A stretch of DNA of 64,000 nucleotides from Cryptomeria japonica. Its lineage: Eukaryota; Streptophyta; Pinopsida; Cupressales; Cupressaceae. The stretch is taken from assembly GCF_030272615.1 (NCBI RefSeq), contig NC_081410.1, positions 118,861,140 to 118,925,139 of the forward strand, given 5' to 3'. Each line of letters starts with the position of its first letter. Within the stretch, counting starts at the first letter, position 1. This document shows, piece by piece, positions 34,701 to 46,464 of this stretch. The translations under genes and the position numbers were made by a program. The notes beneath the pieces were generated by a model. The model was not told where the DNA came from. It ran no database searches and worked only from the letters and a program-made list of their open reading frames with translations.

Positions 34701-37097
34701 GCTACTATACTTATGATTATATCCACTCTCATTTTCACTCTTGGATCGAAGTATTATATCATGGTCACTCCACAAGGCAGTGCCTTGACAGCCTATGTTC
34801 AAGTGATCGTTGCATCTATTAGTAAGAGAAACTTGGTTTTGCCCTCTGATCCAACAGAATTGTACGATGTGCCTTTGGACAAAGGAAAAGATGATTTGAA
34901 ACTCTCTTCAACAGACCACTTCAAGTATGTAAATTTTTCCCTCACCTTTCTATAATGACTTTTTTCTTCATAATTTCTTTCCTTCCTTTTTTAATTTTCT
35001 TAGTCGACAGAAGCATTAATGTATGATTGTTAGAATAAGTATGTTTACATCTTTCTATTTGTTGAGCTTTTCACGGATCAGTTAAGATTCAAATCTAAGA
35101 TTATTTATTGTTAAGAGTGTTCTACCACTGAACTAGTAGCCTCTTAAAGACCAGCCCATTTTGGTTCGGGTGTGATTTATTAAAAAATAGACTCCACTTT
35201 AAGTCTAGGATCTTTTATTTTCTACTAAAGTGCTCTATCGTTGAATAATTGACCCCTTAAGAATCAGCCCATCTTGATCTGCGTGTAGTTTATTACCAAA
35301 CATCTCCTTTAAGCCTAGGATCTTCTATTTGTGGTCTAAAGATCAGCCCGCTTTTTATCCAGGTGTGATTTATTAACAAAGACTCCACTTTAAGTCTAAG
35401 ACTTTTTATTTTCTACTAAAGTGCTCTATCGTTGAATAGTTGGCCCCTTAAGAATCAGCCCATCTTGATCTGGGTGTGGTTTATTACCAAACATCCCCTT
35501 CAAGCCTAGGATCTTCTATTTGTTGCTAGAGTTCTCTACCACTGAACTACAGGCAAAGCATTAATGCATGGATGTTAGATAAAAGTACGTTTACATATCT
35601 CTATTTGTTGAACTTTCACGGATCACTTAAGATTCAAATCTAAGATCTTCCATTTGTTGTTAGAATGATCTACCACTGAACTACTAGTGACCAGCCCATC
35701 GTTGGTTTGGATGTGGTTATTACCAAACACTCAACTTTTAAGTTTAGGGTCTTTTATTTTCTGCTAAAGTGCTCTATCACTGAACTACTGGCCTCATAAA
35801 GACTAGTCCATCTTTGGTCTAGGTGTGGTTTATTACCAAACATCTCTTTTAAGCTCAGGATCTTCTATTTGCTGCTAGAGTGCTCTACCATGAACTACTG
35901 GCATCTTAAAGACCAGCCTATCTTTAGTTCAGACCTGTATGGTTTTTTATCGAATGCCTCCCTTTAAGTGATTCTATAGAATGCTTGGGACCAGCCCAAC
36001 TTTGATTCAGGTATGATTTTTTATCAAACACATCCCTTTAAGTGATTCTATAGAATGCTTGAGACTTTTAATCTGATCCAACTTTGATATCATGTTGAAC
36101 TTTTCATAAACCAGCTAAAACTCAAACTCGAACTTAACACCTTCTAATTGCTGCTGAAATCCTCCACCACTACTAACAAACACTATTGATGCATAGCCCC
36201 TGAAGTTAAAGAAATTGTTGCCTACTTAATGGAAGCTGTTTCTTATCCTGCAGGTTTCTGAACAAGGCGGCTATAATCAATAGAGAAGATGAAAAGGAGC
36301 ATACCTCCACACCCAATCCATGGAAGCTCTGCCCAGTTCAGAAAGTAGAAGAGCTCAAATCAGTGATAAGAATAATACCCATCTGGAGCGTAGAAATATT
36401 GGTGTCCATCATCTTGCTGGGCACCGCTAGCACTTACATGATATACCAGGCAATGATTATGCACAGAAAACTGAGCCCCCAATTCGAAATACCACCGGCC
36501 TCCATGAGTGTCTTCACCCTCTTAACCATATCCATTTGGCTGCCCATCTATGACAAACTCATAATTCCACTTTTCCGTCGCTTAACAAACAAAAGCCGAG
36601 GCATTGGCTTAATTGAAAGGATGAGAATGGGCCTTGTCATCTGTGTGCTCACCATGGTCGTAGCAGCACTGGTAGAAATTAAGCGTAAAAATAGCAGGGA
36701 GCCCATCTCTGTGTTTTGGCTGGCACCACAATATTGTCTGCTAGGCCTGGCTGAAGCCTTTTATGGTGTTGGTATGATTGAATTCTTGTATGTGCAGTTT
36801 CCCCAGAGCATGAGAAGTACAGCTGTGTCATTGCACTGGTGTGGCATGGGTGTGGGTTTGTTACTCAGCAGTGTTGTTATTACAGTGGTGCATAATGCCA
36901 CTGGTGGGAACAGAAAAAATGCTTGGCTGAATGAAAACCTGAATGAGGGGCGCCTCGAGTGTTTTTATTGGTTTTTTGCAGCCCTTGGTCTGCTTAACTT
37001 GTTTTATTTTCTTTTCTGTGCAAGGCTGGTGAGAAACCCCTGCAACAACAATGCTGATCAACAGCAGGAAAACAAACAAGTATCAATGCCTATCTAA
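31791..37097 (+). CDS. NRT1/PTR-family (NPF) transporter, copy 1
   Basis: Four exons with GT-AG introns: 31791-31920, 32775-32992, 34404-34924, 36254-37097, giving 570 residues, the usual NPF size. ATG 31791 is the first ATG in frame, and the homologous second gene has a stop upstream of the same ATG. Family marks include GGWKIMPFIIGNE (about 34-46), DSYLGRFWTI, FFNWYYCAS, TPQGSALTAYVQVIVAS, HFKFLNKAAI across the exon 3/4 junction, NPWKLCPVQKVEELK, FEIPPASMSVFTLL, YDKLIIPLFRR and FPQSMRSTAVSL. The family has 12 membrane helices with a large central loop and carries nitrate, peptides, hormones or secondary metabolites. Motifs are closest to the NPF1/NPF2 type, but the substrate is not readable. 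The helix-1 ExxE[K/R] proton-coupling motif reads E-S-C-A-N. Confidence 0.93.
32024..32665. mobile_element. Hairpin MITE array in intron 1 of NPF copy 1
   Basis: Four tandem units, each beginning near 'catgagactgt-tgttg', carry 'tttgcatcaacgttttg' and 'cactc-gatccatcatc' followed by the reverse complement 'gatgatggatta-gagtg'. The outermost arms (32,031-32,109 and 32,586-32,663) are inverted copies of each other. The element has no coding capacity. This is a foldback or MITE-like family also found at 54,586-54,800 and 57,905-58,015. Confidence 0.75.
32993..34403 (+). other. Intron 2 of NPF copy 1, expanded
   Basis: This intron is 1,411 bp, against 210 bp in the second gene. The extra DNA, about 33,190-34,300, is extremely AT-rich and made of TTTAT and ATATAT words. 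I find no frame or terminal repeats in it. Confidence 0.7.
35060..36180 (-). repeat. tRNA-derived SINE-like repeats in intron 3 of NPF copy 1
   Basis: At least seven copies, mostly 105-125 bp apart, read on the minus strand as 'tagttcagtggtagag' (a tRNA A-box) followed about 40 bases later by B-box-like 'gatttgaatctt' or 'agttcgagttt'. The plus-strand signatures are 'ctctaccactgaactac' and 'gattcaaatctaagat'. Boxes and spacing fit a tRNA-derived SINE or a tandem family derived from one. None can fold as a working tRNA, since the stems are not kept. Confidence 0.6.
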
Positions 37098-37172
37098 AAT
37101 TCTGTGTCAGATATTTGATGTAAGCATTCTGCCCTGCCTTGAGCATAGCTTAAACCAAGGCATTTAAAGATA

Positions 37173-37178
37173 AATAAA
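37173..37178 (+). promoter_or_regulatory. Candidate polyadenylation signal
   Basis: AATAAA lies 76 bases after the stop codon of NPF copy 1. Plant signals are loose, so this is only a candidate. Confidence 0.4.
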
Positions 37179-38051
37179 TATGAGCAAGAGTAGTTTCACA
37201 TGTTTTCTAAGACCATAGTTATGATATTGTTGTACCAAGTGTGATGTAAAAAGATAGAAGCTGGTTGGAGCCTATACAAACATGTACATTATAATATAGG
37301 TGACAGTTATTTTTCATACAAAAATGTTGTCTGTATAAAAATTCAAATTTGCAAAATATTATGGATTTTTATGAGATTTTCACAAGTTCAGTTCTTATAA
37401 TCTGCTTTCTCAATGTTGTAAAAACAAAAAGATCTGACAAAAATCATTATGTTTTACAAATGTGTGTTTTATCCACCCGTCAATTACACATTGACATTGA
37501 ACACTTTCTTGTACATTCAACATCTTTTGATCACATATATCTAATATATGTAGACATATACATGCACTTGGAAACTAATGCATGAGTATATCAAGTGTCA
37601 TCATTCAAAAATATCTTGTGGGTCATGTAATATATCATCACTAAAAAAATATGTTGTGGGTAAGGTTTTAGTTGTATGTTTATTGTTTTCTTTATTTTGT
37701 TGTGTTCCATGTGTCCATTTGTTGGGTGTATGTGTGGGTTGGTTTGAAGATGTTATTGACATCATGTTATCTACACATATTGAATTTAGTATTCACCTTT
37801 TTTTATTTATGTTTCACATAATTTGGTTTCTCATTCATGTGTGCATTTACATTAATTGACATCAATAGTTCCATGCATATATGATAAGAATACAGTTTGA
37901 AGCAATAGATAAATGATTAACCAAAGTTGGAAACCCTAAATCAAAAATAAAAAGTTAAGGTTAAGAATAGAAGGAAAAAGAAAAAAATATAACAAGAAAT
38001 GAGAAGTGTAATTTTTTTTGCCAAACTAGATAAGTTGGATTTAATGTCACA

Positions 38052-38262
38052 TTACATAATGCCACTCAACAAAAGAAATGCTTGGCTGGTTGACAACCTG
38101 AATGAGGAGCGCCTTGAGTATTTTTATTGGTTTTTGCAGGCCTTGGTCTACTTAATTTTTTTATTTTCTTCTTTGTGCATGGATGGTGAGAGACCCTAGG
38201 CATTGCAACAAAAATTCTGATCAACAACAGGAAAACAAACAAGTATCATCCCCTATCTAAAG
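38052..38262 (+). pseudogene. C-terminal NPF pseudogene fragment
   Basis: This matches 36,893-37,097 of NPF copy 1. NAWLVDNLNEERLEYFYWF is readable, then a one-base loss in the T run (tttttgcag for ttttttgca) shifts the frame. The end of the coding match (caacaggaaaacaaacaagtatc) is still plain. It has no start, promoter or upstream exons. It was produced by the tandem duplication noted at 36,890-39,735, not by retroposition, because non-coding 3' flank is copied too. Confidence 0.85.
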
Positions 38263-39735
38263 TTAGATGTCATATATTTGATCTAAGCATTTTGTCCTGC
38301 CTTAAGCTTAGCTTAAGCCAAGGCATTTGAAGATAGATAAACACAAGTAAGAGTGGTCCATATGTTTACTAAGCCCATACTTTCGACATTGCTCTACCAA
38401 GTGTGATGTTAAAAGACTGAAGCTGGTTGTGCTGGATATTGCAACCCATACAAACATGTGACCATTGGTTTCACATGTACACTATATAGGAAGTGTGATG
38501 GTAACCAACATAATATCCACCAATGGATTAAAATTTGACATTAACACTTTCTTTTAAATTCAAGACCTTGTGATCACATATACTTTAAATATGGACTCAA
38601 AATTTGTTATTTGTGATTACATATACCTAAAATATGGACTCAAAATATGTATTGGACTAGATTTTAGTTATATATTTGATTTGATTTTCTTTATTTGATT
38701 GTGTTATATGTGTAGATTTGTTGGGTGCATATGTAGATTGTTTGATGGATATTTTTGATAGCATGTTACCTACATATATTGAATTTAGTGTTCACCTTTT
38801 TGGTTTATGTTTCACAAAATTTGATTCTTCATCCATGTGCATTTACATTGTATAACTTACAATACCAAATGTGATGTTAACCAACCTAATATCCACCCAT
38901 GGATTACAAATTGATATTGAACACTTTCTTGTAAATCCAACATCTTGTAATCACACACAAGTGATATATGTATCTACATATACCATGCAATTTGGAAACT
39001 AATGCAAGAGCATATCAAGGGTCATGTAATATTTGATCAAGTTCAAAAATATGTTGTGCTCAAGATTTTAGCTATATGCGTGCTTTTGTTTCCTATGTTT
39101 TATGTGTAGATTTGTTGGGTGCATGTGTAGATTGGTTGATGGATGCTTTTGATATCATGTTATCTACATACATTGAATTTAGAGTTCGCCTTCTTGATTT
39201 ATGTTCCACACAATTTGGTTTCTCATCCATGTGAGAATTCACATTAATCGACATCAATGGTTCCATGTACATATGCTATGTGTTGAAATTTATTAATTCA
39301 TGTAAAAATATATATATATGTATTTTGATATGGAAAGATGATTAGTTAGATTAATGGTGCATTGAAAGTTGAAGTAGTTTTAGAAGAAGATGATCTACCT
39401 TGGGCATACTAATGAGTTTCATCTCCAAAACTATATTGAGTGATGAGATCATGTTTTCTAGGGTCTAAATATATGCATTACATAAAAGAGATAAGATTTG
39501 GCACTATATACTAGAAATTGTTAGTATTGGAGTTTGGAAAGATTATATGTACGTATGTATGTATGTATGGAAGCTAGATTTTAAACAATAGGTAAAGAAT
39601 TAACTCAAGTGGGAAGTTACCCTAAACCAAAAATGAGAAGTTGAAGTTAAAAAAAGGGAAAAAAAAAGTGACAAGAAATAAGATGTGTAAAAAAGAATGC
39701 TAAAGTGGATGACTTGGATTTAATGTCATGTTTCA

Positions 39736-40816
39736 CGTTTAAAGGTCCATCTCATCCTTGTGATTAAATTTGAAACCCAATTTTATATTATGGAGTATCA
39801 ATCTCTTGAGGAAGTTGCATAGCGAGTATTAGTCTATCTATACATTGATTTTAACACTTGCGCCATCATAATGTTTTTATTTCTACTAGTGAACTTCAAA
39901 TGTTTATTGATAGACAATGATCATATTTGGGATGAGTCACCATATGAAATAGTTAAATTTAATTTAAGATCAAAGGGATTGGGACACATTGAGAATTAGT
40001 CTATAATAATTGATTGTAGTGTGATCTAGTCTCTAGGATGGGTTGTTCTCTAGAAACTAAGTTAGGAATGCTCTTAAGGTAGTGATATAATATAAAATAT
40101 TATTAGATTACATCTAGGATCAATGTATGCATCAAACATGACCAATTCAATGCTAGGATCATGTAATTGTGACAAATACACATTTTAATAAGCAATTAGA
40201 TTGTGGGTTCTCCATGGTTAAGCTTGGAATATAATATTACAATTTAAAAAAAAAAGATGTCTCTTTTAATTTTTGTTGCAAAAGATTTCAATTCTCTCTT
40301 ATCCTTGTACAATGTGTATCCCTTTTTTAATATTTTCATTTTCAATGCTATAGAAATTAATACAATTATATATTATAAAAATAGTTAGTCATAGCATTAT
40401 ATTAATTGAACACATTTTGTATGATGGATCTGCCCTATTATAAAAAGTGTATGAATAACCCAATCCATTCTCCTTGTGTATTTTTTAACATGATCACATA
40501 AATAATGACTCTTAATGTGGAAATGGTTTGACTCTATAGAATCATTAGTTTCTTGACATATATTGGAGAAGTTCCAAAAAAAAAAATTCCCACATCACTA
40601 TACAAACAAATATCATAGTGTCTTACCTTACACAAACATTAACTTAGATCATGTAAATACATATAAACCATAATTAAAAAAATTGACAAGCCTATCAATA
40701 GGACTCTTACCATGACACTATTTTTTTAGAATGTAATTGATTAATTTATTCTCTTGTTTGAATTCCTCAATGAATTTGTTGATTAGATGAGTAGGTAATA
40801 TCTTCATTGTCACTCA
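39736..40816. other. Non-coding AT-rich spacer
   Basis: No gene or RNA gene is supported. It ends at the left target-site duplication of the LINE. Confidence 0.5.
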
Positions 40817-40832
40817 TTCCATACATAATGTT
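40817..40832. repeat. Target-site duplication of LINE, 3' side
   Basis: TTCCATACATAATGTT, identical to 49,089-49,104. The adjoining tttttatta is the short A-tail of the minus-strand LINE. Confidence 0.88.
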
Positions 40833-41199
40833 TTTTATTACTTTAGTAGGGAGGGGCCCTTGAACCCTCACAAAACAACAAAATTAGAGAGCAACAACAC
40901 ACCCTTTGGCATCAAATAGCTAGACAACCAGAAAGTTCACAAGCATCTCACTAGTAATAAAAAATAAGCATATCATCATAACTAAACATACTAATCCTAT
41001 CCAACCACCATCTATCCACGATATAACTACTGGCAATTAAGTATAAAGAGTCCATAAATTTATTAGAGAACTTAGTTCTAATAGAAGTCCCAAGCATATG
41101 ACATGCATGCCTATTTATATGAAAGTTCCTAAAAATGATAAGATTAACAGTATTTAAAATCATCATAGACCAAAAAGGAGACTGATTTCTGTTGCATCT

Positions 41200-43020
41200 T
41201 AGTCATCCTTGATAAGGTTGTAGTCCCGCTCCAGTCACTGCATTTGCTCATTCCAGATATCAAGGTACCGAGTGTCTTCTTTTTTCTCCATCTTCTGTGA
41301 ATTGCCATCCTTTCCTAGCTTTTTAGCTTTCTTCTTCATTCTGCTTTGCCTCGAGACAAATCCCATGGCCTCTTTCTGAATTATGCCATCAATGATAGGT
41401 CACATAGAGAGCTTAAGGATTTTCCCATTAATTGATATCCCTATCTATATTCTTCAACCTTGACTTCAAGGTTCATTACCTTGACCTGCAGCTCAATTAT
41501 CTAGTTATGCTGCTCTTTGGCAGTATAATTCTCCATAACAGTGGGAGAGTCCTGAGAGCAGGGCACCATTTCCACATCCTCTAGCGAGTTTTGAGGCAAG
41601 TAAATTGGTTTATAATCCTCCTTATCCTCAAAGGAGTCACTCACACCTTTCAGCTCATCCTTACATTTCTCCTCTCGTTCCTCCTCTTCCACTTGAAATT
41701 CCTCATCCTCAGTGTCCTCACTAGAGGAATCATCATCATCATCAGGGTTGAACTCCTCAACCAATTTATCTTTGGTTTCAATTTTGGCTTTCTTATCCTT
41801 AGCAAGGAGACGAGAAAACCTTCTTTCCCCTAAGATACCCTCCTTTTCCTTTTCATGTGCATCATCCTCTTCCTCCTCAAAATCTTGGAAATCAAGGTCA
41901 ATGGTAATGTTCCTTTTGTTAGAGTCTTTATCGAACTTTCTGGTCTTAACAGGGTTGTTTTTGGGGGTTTTTGACTCTTTTATTAGGGTTGGTTTTAAGG
42001 AAAGCCACTTTTAAGGTTTCCGACTCAACTCAACACATGGATTTTTGCCTTTAGATTTTGCAGTAGGGGTATTTTCATTTGAGGGTAGGGGGTCGGTTTC
42101 AATAAGCTCGATTTTGACAGAAGAGCATTGGACCTCATTATTTTACCCAAAATTCCTAGGGAGGGTAAGCAAACGGTTGCGGTGGGGGGAATGATCAAAC
42201 ACATACTTGTACATAATATAAATAATCCCTTGATGGATTGGCGGGTTAGCACCATTAGCAATACTAGCATAAAGTGAAGTGAAAAGAAAATGGGGCAGAT
42301 TAACTCTATCATCATGCCTAATGTGGTTCAAGATAGGGAAATGGTAGTTGTGCACAAAAGTGTACTAAGGTAAAGTATTTCATAAAAAAAGTAACTCACA
42401 ATAGCATAGAGCTTAGGAAGGGCAAAGCGACCATACCCATTCTATACCACCACCAACTTCTCTCCTTTTTCGAAAAATTTGTTCATGTAATGCTTGTAAT
42501 CACTTGAGCTTTTTTTCTTGACTTTCTTGCCCTCATTCTTCAAATTGGTCACCTATGTTATAAGCTCTGACGAGATGACAAAGGAAATGTAGCCAATTGA
42601 AACTTTTCCATTTTGCCAAGAGTTGAAAAATCTTGCCGAAAGGGATGTTATAAACCTTCATGGCTAAGATAAAGGGAGTCATTCCCGCTCTGTGAAAAAG
42701 GTCCCACACCTCTTCATTTTTTTGAAGCTCCTCACAGTTCTTATGCTTTGTCCTTTTCAAAGAGACCCCCATTTCAAAAAGCTTAGGTATAGTGTTATGG
42801 CAGAAAGTTTGAAAGTGACATAGAGAGAAACGACAACTCACAAATCTAAACCCACCAGATAAAAAATAATTGCCAAAAAGGCTATCTTTAAAATGATCTT
42901 CACCATTTTCCCCATAGATGAAAGGACATCTCACATCATGTGAAATATTGCTATTATAAGATATGAAACTGCTGTCTTTCAATCGAATAATTTCCTCATC
43001 CTTAAATTAATTAAGGCAAA
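41200..43020 (-). pseudogene. Unrecognised coding-like region downstream of LINE RNase H
   Basis: 42533-42982 gives a 149-residue globular segment (GVSLKRTKHKNCEELQKNEEVWDLFHRAGM). A single frame from 42,355 to 41,501, broken by two stops, then gives VNLPHFLFTSLYASIANGAN, a basic linker (RFSRLLAKDKKAKIETKDK) and a very acidic tail (NPDDDDDSSSEDTEDEEFQ). A weak coiled coil follows below 41,500. I do not recognise the family. It lies inside the LINE's target duplications, so it moved with the element. Candidates are a third ORF, captured host sequence, or an older transposon ORF carried along. Confidence 0.55.
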
Positions 43021-43239
43021 GTGGAGGAGAAAAAGATTTGTACTCCTGGCATAAAAAAGGGAATTAATAACATTCATGTCATCACTTATCCTAATAGGCA
43101 TCTGACATGACCCCCACATTAGCCACCCAGTCAGCATCCTGGTCATCATCTAGGTCATACTCCAAATTTGAATTTGAATTTGAAAAAGGTTGGCGCCCAT
43201 TTAAAAAATGACAAAAGAAGAGGGAAAAGACAATCACAA

Positions 43240-43800
43240 TAAACTCTTAGTTGCCCATATAATAAATAGACTCATTGAGGTATGACTTATTCCGTTCCTT
43301 TGAAAGGGTATTTTTTAGCTCGATAGGACTTTGCAGATGGTTGAAAAAAAAGTAGTCCTTGTAAATTAATCCTTGATTAGCCGCTTCATCTACCACCCTG
43401 TTCCCTTATCTGAAAATATGTTGGACTTTAATTCTGTGAAAGAGGCCCATCATCCTTTTACAATCTTCCACAATATTTTTAATTTCCCAAGGGGCGTTTA
43501 TCTTTCCATTCAAGAAATTCACAATTAGTTTAGATTCACCTTCCAGGATTGCATTTTGACAGTTTAAATTCTAGAGGCATCTAAGCCCTTGCCATGCAAC
43601 AATTGCCCCTGCCTTGTTATTAGATCCTTTTCCCAAATTCACACAGTAGCCTTCTACAAGATGACCCCTATAATTTCTTATGATGCCACCCACTCCAAAT
43701 AAGCCCAGGTTTCCTTTAGAATAGTTGCATTTTAGCCACCCATCATCCAAAGGGGACCAAAGGCAATTATTTCTTAAGATCAGTTTATGCCAATTCATAT
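43240..43800 (-). pseudogene. LINE RNase H domain
   Basis: WLKCNYSKGNLGLFGVGGII, NKAGAIVAWQGLRCL, then AILEGESKLIVNFLNG and VQHIFR-stop-GNRVVDEAAN are the plant RVT_3-type RNase H at the end of ORF2. The first catalytic Asp region (family NFDGAS/NSDGSSKGNPG) reads NYSKGNLG with residues missing. Confidence 0.8.
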
Positions 43801-43909
43801 TAAGAAGACTATGGGTGATTCCCCATCATTGTTTTATCCTCAAATCCATCAAGCTCGACACAAACTCAGAAGCCTTAAATGAAGTAACATTTATGTTCTC
43901 CTTAACCTA

Positions 43910-44290
43910 CTATTTTATGATGTGGAACAAACAATTGCTGCTATGAGCTTCCTCTCTAAATATCTTGTTGTTACGCTCCTTCCATATATTCCAAGTAATG
44001 AGAGGAGGAATTTGGAGCCACAGGTTTATAAAAATTGGGTGTGTGAAAGGGCTAAGAATCCACTGCTCCATGATGTCCTTCAATCTCCCTAGGAAGGTCC
44101 ACATAATCATAAGATCATCCCACACCCTCCTTGTGAATTAGCAAGGATGAAATAGATGATCAATACTCTCTAGATCCTTGTAGAATAAGATACATTTGTT
44201 AACTAGGGAGAATCCTCTTTTATTAAGATTGTCAATAGTCAAGGATTTTCCATGAGCAGTAACCCACCAAAAATATTTGATTTTAGGAAT
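43910..44290 (-). pseudogene. LINE zf-RVT-like region
   Basis: IFINLWLQIPPLITWNIWKERNNKIF and the upstream segment are typical of the linker between reverse transcriptase and RNase H in plant L1 ORF2 proteins. Confidence 0.7.
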
Positions 44291-44499
44291 AAGGCCTTTA
44301 ACCCATATCCTCTAGTTGGAGTTCTTATCTAATCTTCAACAATAGTATTATAGGTGGATTTGACAAAGAAAGCTCCAGAGAGGTTGTGACGCCAAATCCA
44401 TTCATCTTCTCTATAAGAAGAAAGGAAGGAATAGTCACCCAAGGTTGAGACCAGTGATTGTGCCTCTTCCATCCTTTGACTTAAGTTAGCATAGGGTTT

Positions 44500-46140
44500 C
44501 TCAATCTAACCTAATCCCCCTAGCACAAGAGGTAGTCATGAACAAAAATGCCAAAACCTTGAATAAGGACATGTTTAACTGTGTCGAATTGATTCATATC
44601 TGATAGGGTTTTATCCTTCAACAAAACATCATCCCAAAACCTAGTACACCTTCTGTTTCTCACAATTTTTTTCCCTCCCTTTCATAATATAGCCTTGATT
44701 TTGGAGATATTGTTCCATGTGTAGGAGCCAAAAGGTATATCTTTGTCAAGAAGAAAGTTGCAACTATTGGCATTACTTAGGTATTTAGTTGTAAATATTT
44801 TATCCCAATCTTTGATGCCTTTAATCAATTGTCATCCAATTTTGGAAACTAAGGCCCTATTGAAGGACTTAAGCTTCTTTATTCCAAGCCCACCCTCACT
44901 AATAGAGTTGCACACTTTATCCCAAGTAATTAGGGACATTCTTATTTTTTATTCCATACTTATCTAGAGGAAGCGTTTTTTGTTTTTTTCAATTTTAACA
45001 ACCACACATCTGAGCACCTCAAAGAGAGAAAGGTAGTAAACTAGGATGTTCTACATGCAAGACTTAACCAATGGGATTTTACCAGCCAAGCTTAAAAGTT
45101 TCCCTTTTCATCTAGCAAGTTTTTTTCTGAAACCTCTCAATTATGCCATTCCAAAAGAGATGTGTGGGGGGTTTAGAAATAAGGGGCAGCCCTAGATAGG
45201 AGTCTATTAAGGAAGCAACCTCACATGCTAGAAATGTAGGCTTCTCCAAAAATGATAGTGTCATCCACAAACTCTTGGTGAGATATAGGGTCCAGAGTAG
45301 AAGCAACTTTGACACCTTTCAACCTAGCTATCCTCTTTAGTCTTTTAATACTCCCCAAAAATTTAACAATGATAAACAAGTAGGGAGATAGAGGATTCTA
45401 TTGACAAAGACCACACCCACAATAGAAGCATCCCTTAGGTGATCCATTAACCAAAACAAAGAACATCAAAGTAGTCACACATTCAGTAACTATCCTCAGA
45501 ATTCTTTCTTTAAATCCAAACTTCTTAAGCACTTCAAAGAGGAAGTTCCATGACACTATCATAGGCTTTTGAGATCTCTAATTTAAAAGCCATACTAGGT
45601 TTTCTACTATGTTCCATCGAATGAACAAGTTCATGGGCAGTGATAATAGCATCCATAATATGTATCCCTTTAACAAAGCCTTTTTGATTAACATATATCT
45701 TTTTATCCAACACAAGTTTGAGCCTATTAACAACAACTTTAGAAAAGATTTTATATAGAGTATTAAACATAGGCTAATAGGTTTAAAATCCTTAATAGAA
45801 ACAACATTATCTTTTTTCAGAATAAAGCAATGCAGGTATAATTAACTTGCTTGAGAAGTTTACCAAACCCGAAGAAGTCATTAGCAACGTTAAACACATC
45901 CATTCCCACCACATCCCAGTATTCTTGGAAGAAATCCAGGGAGAACCCCTCTGGTCCTGGGGCCTTATAAGCCCCAAAAGAAAAAACAACCTCCTTAACT
46001 TCTTGGAATAAGATTTTAGAATTTAGAAGGTACAGATCCTCATCTGTGATGATCTCTGGTATAACGTCAAGCAAACCATTAGGGTCCCTAAAGCCACATT
46101 GGCTATTAATATTTTTGTTACAAAAGAAGGTCACAAACAA
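44500..46140 (-). pseudogene. LINE reverse transcriptase
   Basis: Fragments in shifting frames: APGPEGFSLDFFQEYWDVVG (45817-46140), FNTLYKIFSKVVVNRLKLVL with VNQKGFVKGIHIMDAI and LEISKAYDSV (45534-45770), and the catalytic motif HQEFVDDTIIFGE at about 45,250-45,280 where the family has FADD. The Asp pair is present, but the domain is split by several frameshifts. Confidence 0.82.
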
Positions 46141-46464
46141 ATAAGGAATATTTGCCTCATCTTATGTAAATTAACCATATTCCTTTTGTAGTTGTCTTAT
46201 CTTATTCCTACTCCTATGCTTCATAGTGGATCGATGAAAGAATTTGGTATTCTTATCACCTTCCATGAGCCATTGGATCCTGGATTTCTGTTTCCAAAAG
46301 ACCTCTTCTTTTTTATTCAATCTAAACCATTGCTCTCTTAAAGAGATCTCCTCAAATCATTCATCTTGAGTAGCAAGATTACTTTCAATTTTGTCCCGAA
46401 TGGCTTCCAATTTGGTAGAAATAGCCTTTTTTTGCAAAAAAAGGCTCCCAAAGGAATATCTACT

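Larger units (their letters stand above)
36890..39735. repeat. Tandem duplication of the 3' end of NPF copy 1
   Basis: Unit 1 runs from the last coding part of the gene (36,890) to about 38,050, ending 'gataagttggatttaatgtcacat'. Unit 2 runs from 38,051 to about 39,735, ending 'gatgacttggatttaatgtcatg'. Unit 2 is longer because a roughly 370-bp internal piece ('gaacactttcttgtaaat ... ttcaccttttt') occurs twice (38,530-38,840; 38,890-39,270) and about 300 bp was inserted before 39,570. An (ATGT)n tract lies at 39,551-39,570. Confidence 0.8.

Noticed and set aside
35060-36180. Functional tRNA genes in intron 3
   Set aside because: Only the A- and B-box-like words are present. Acceptor and anticodon stems are not complementary, so these are tRNA-derived repeats.
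37349-37859. Open frames downstream of NPF copy 1
   Set aside because: They lie in non-coding 3' flank that is tandemly repeated, and the frames are not kept in the other copies.
41591-42014. Plus-strand frames rich in Ser/Leu/Phe
   Set aside because: They are the antisense of the acidic Asp/Glu-rich minus-strand region inside the LINE.
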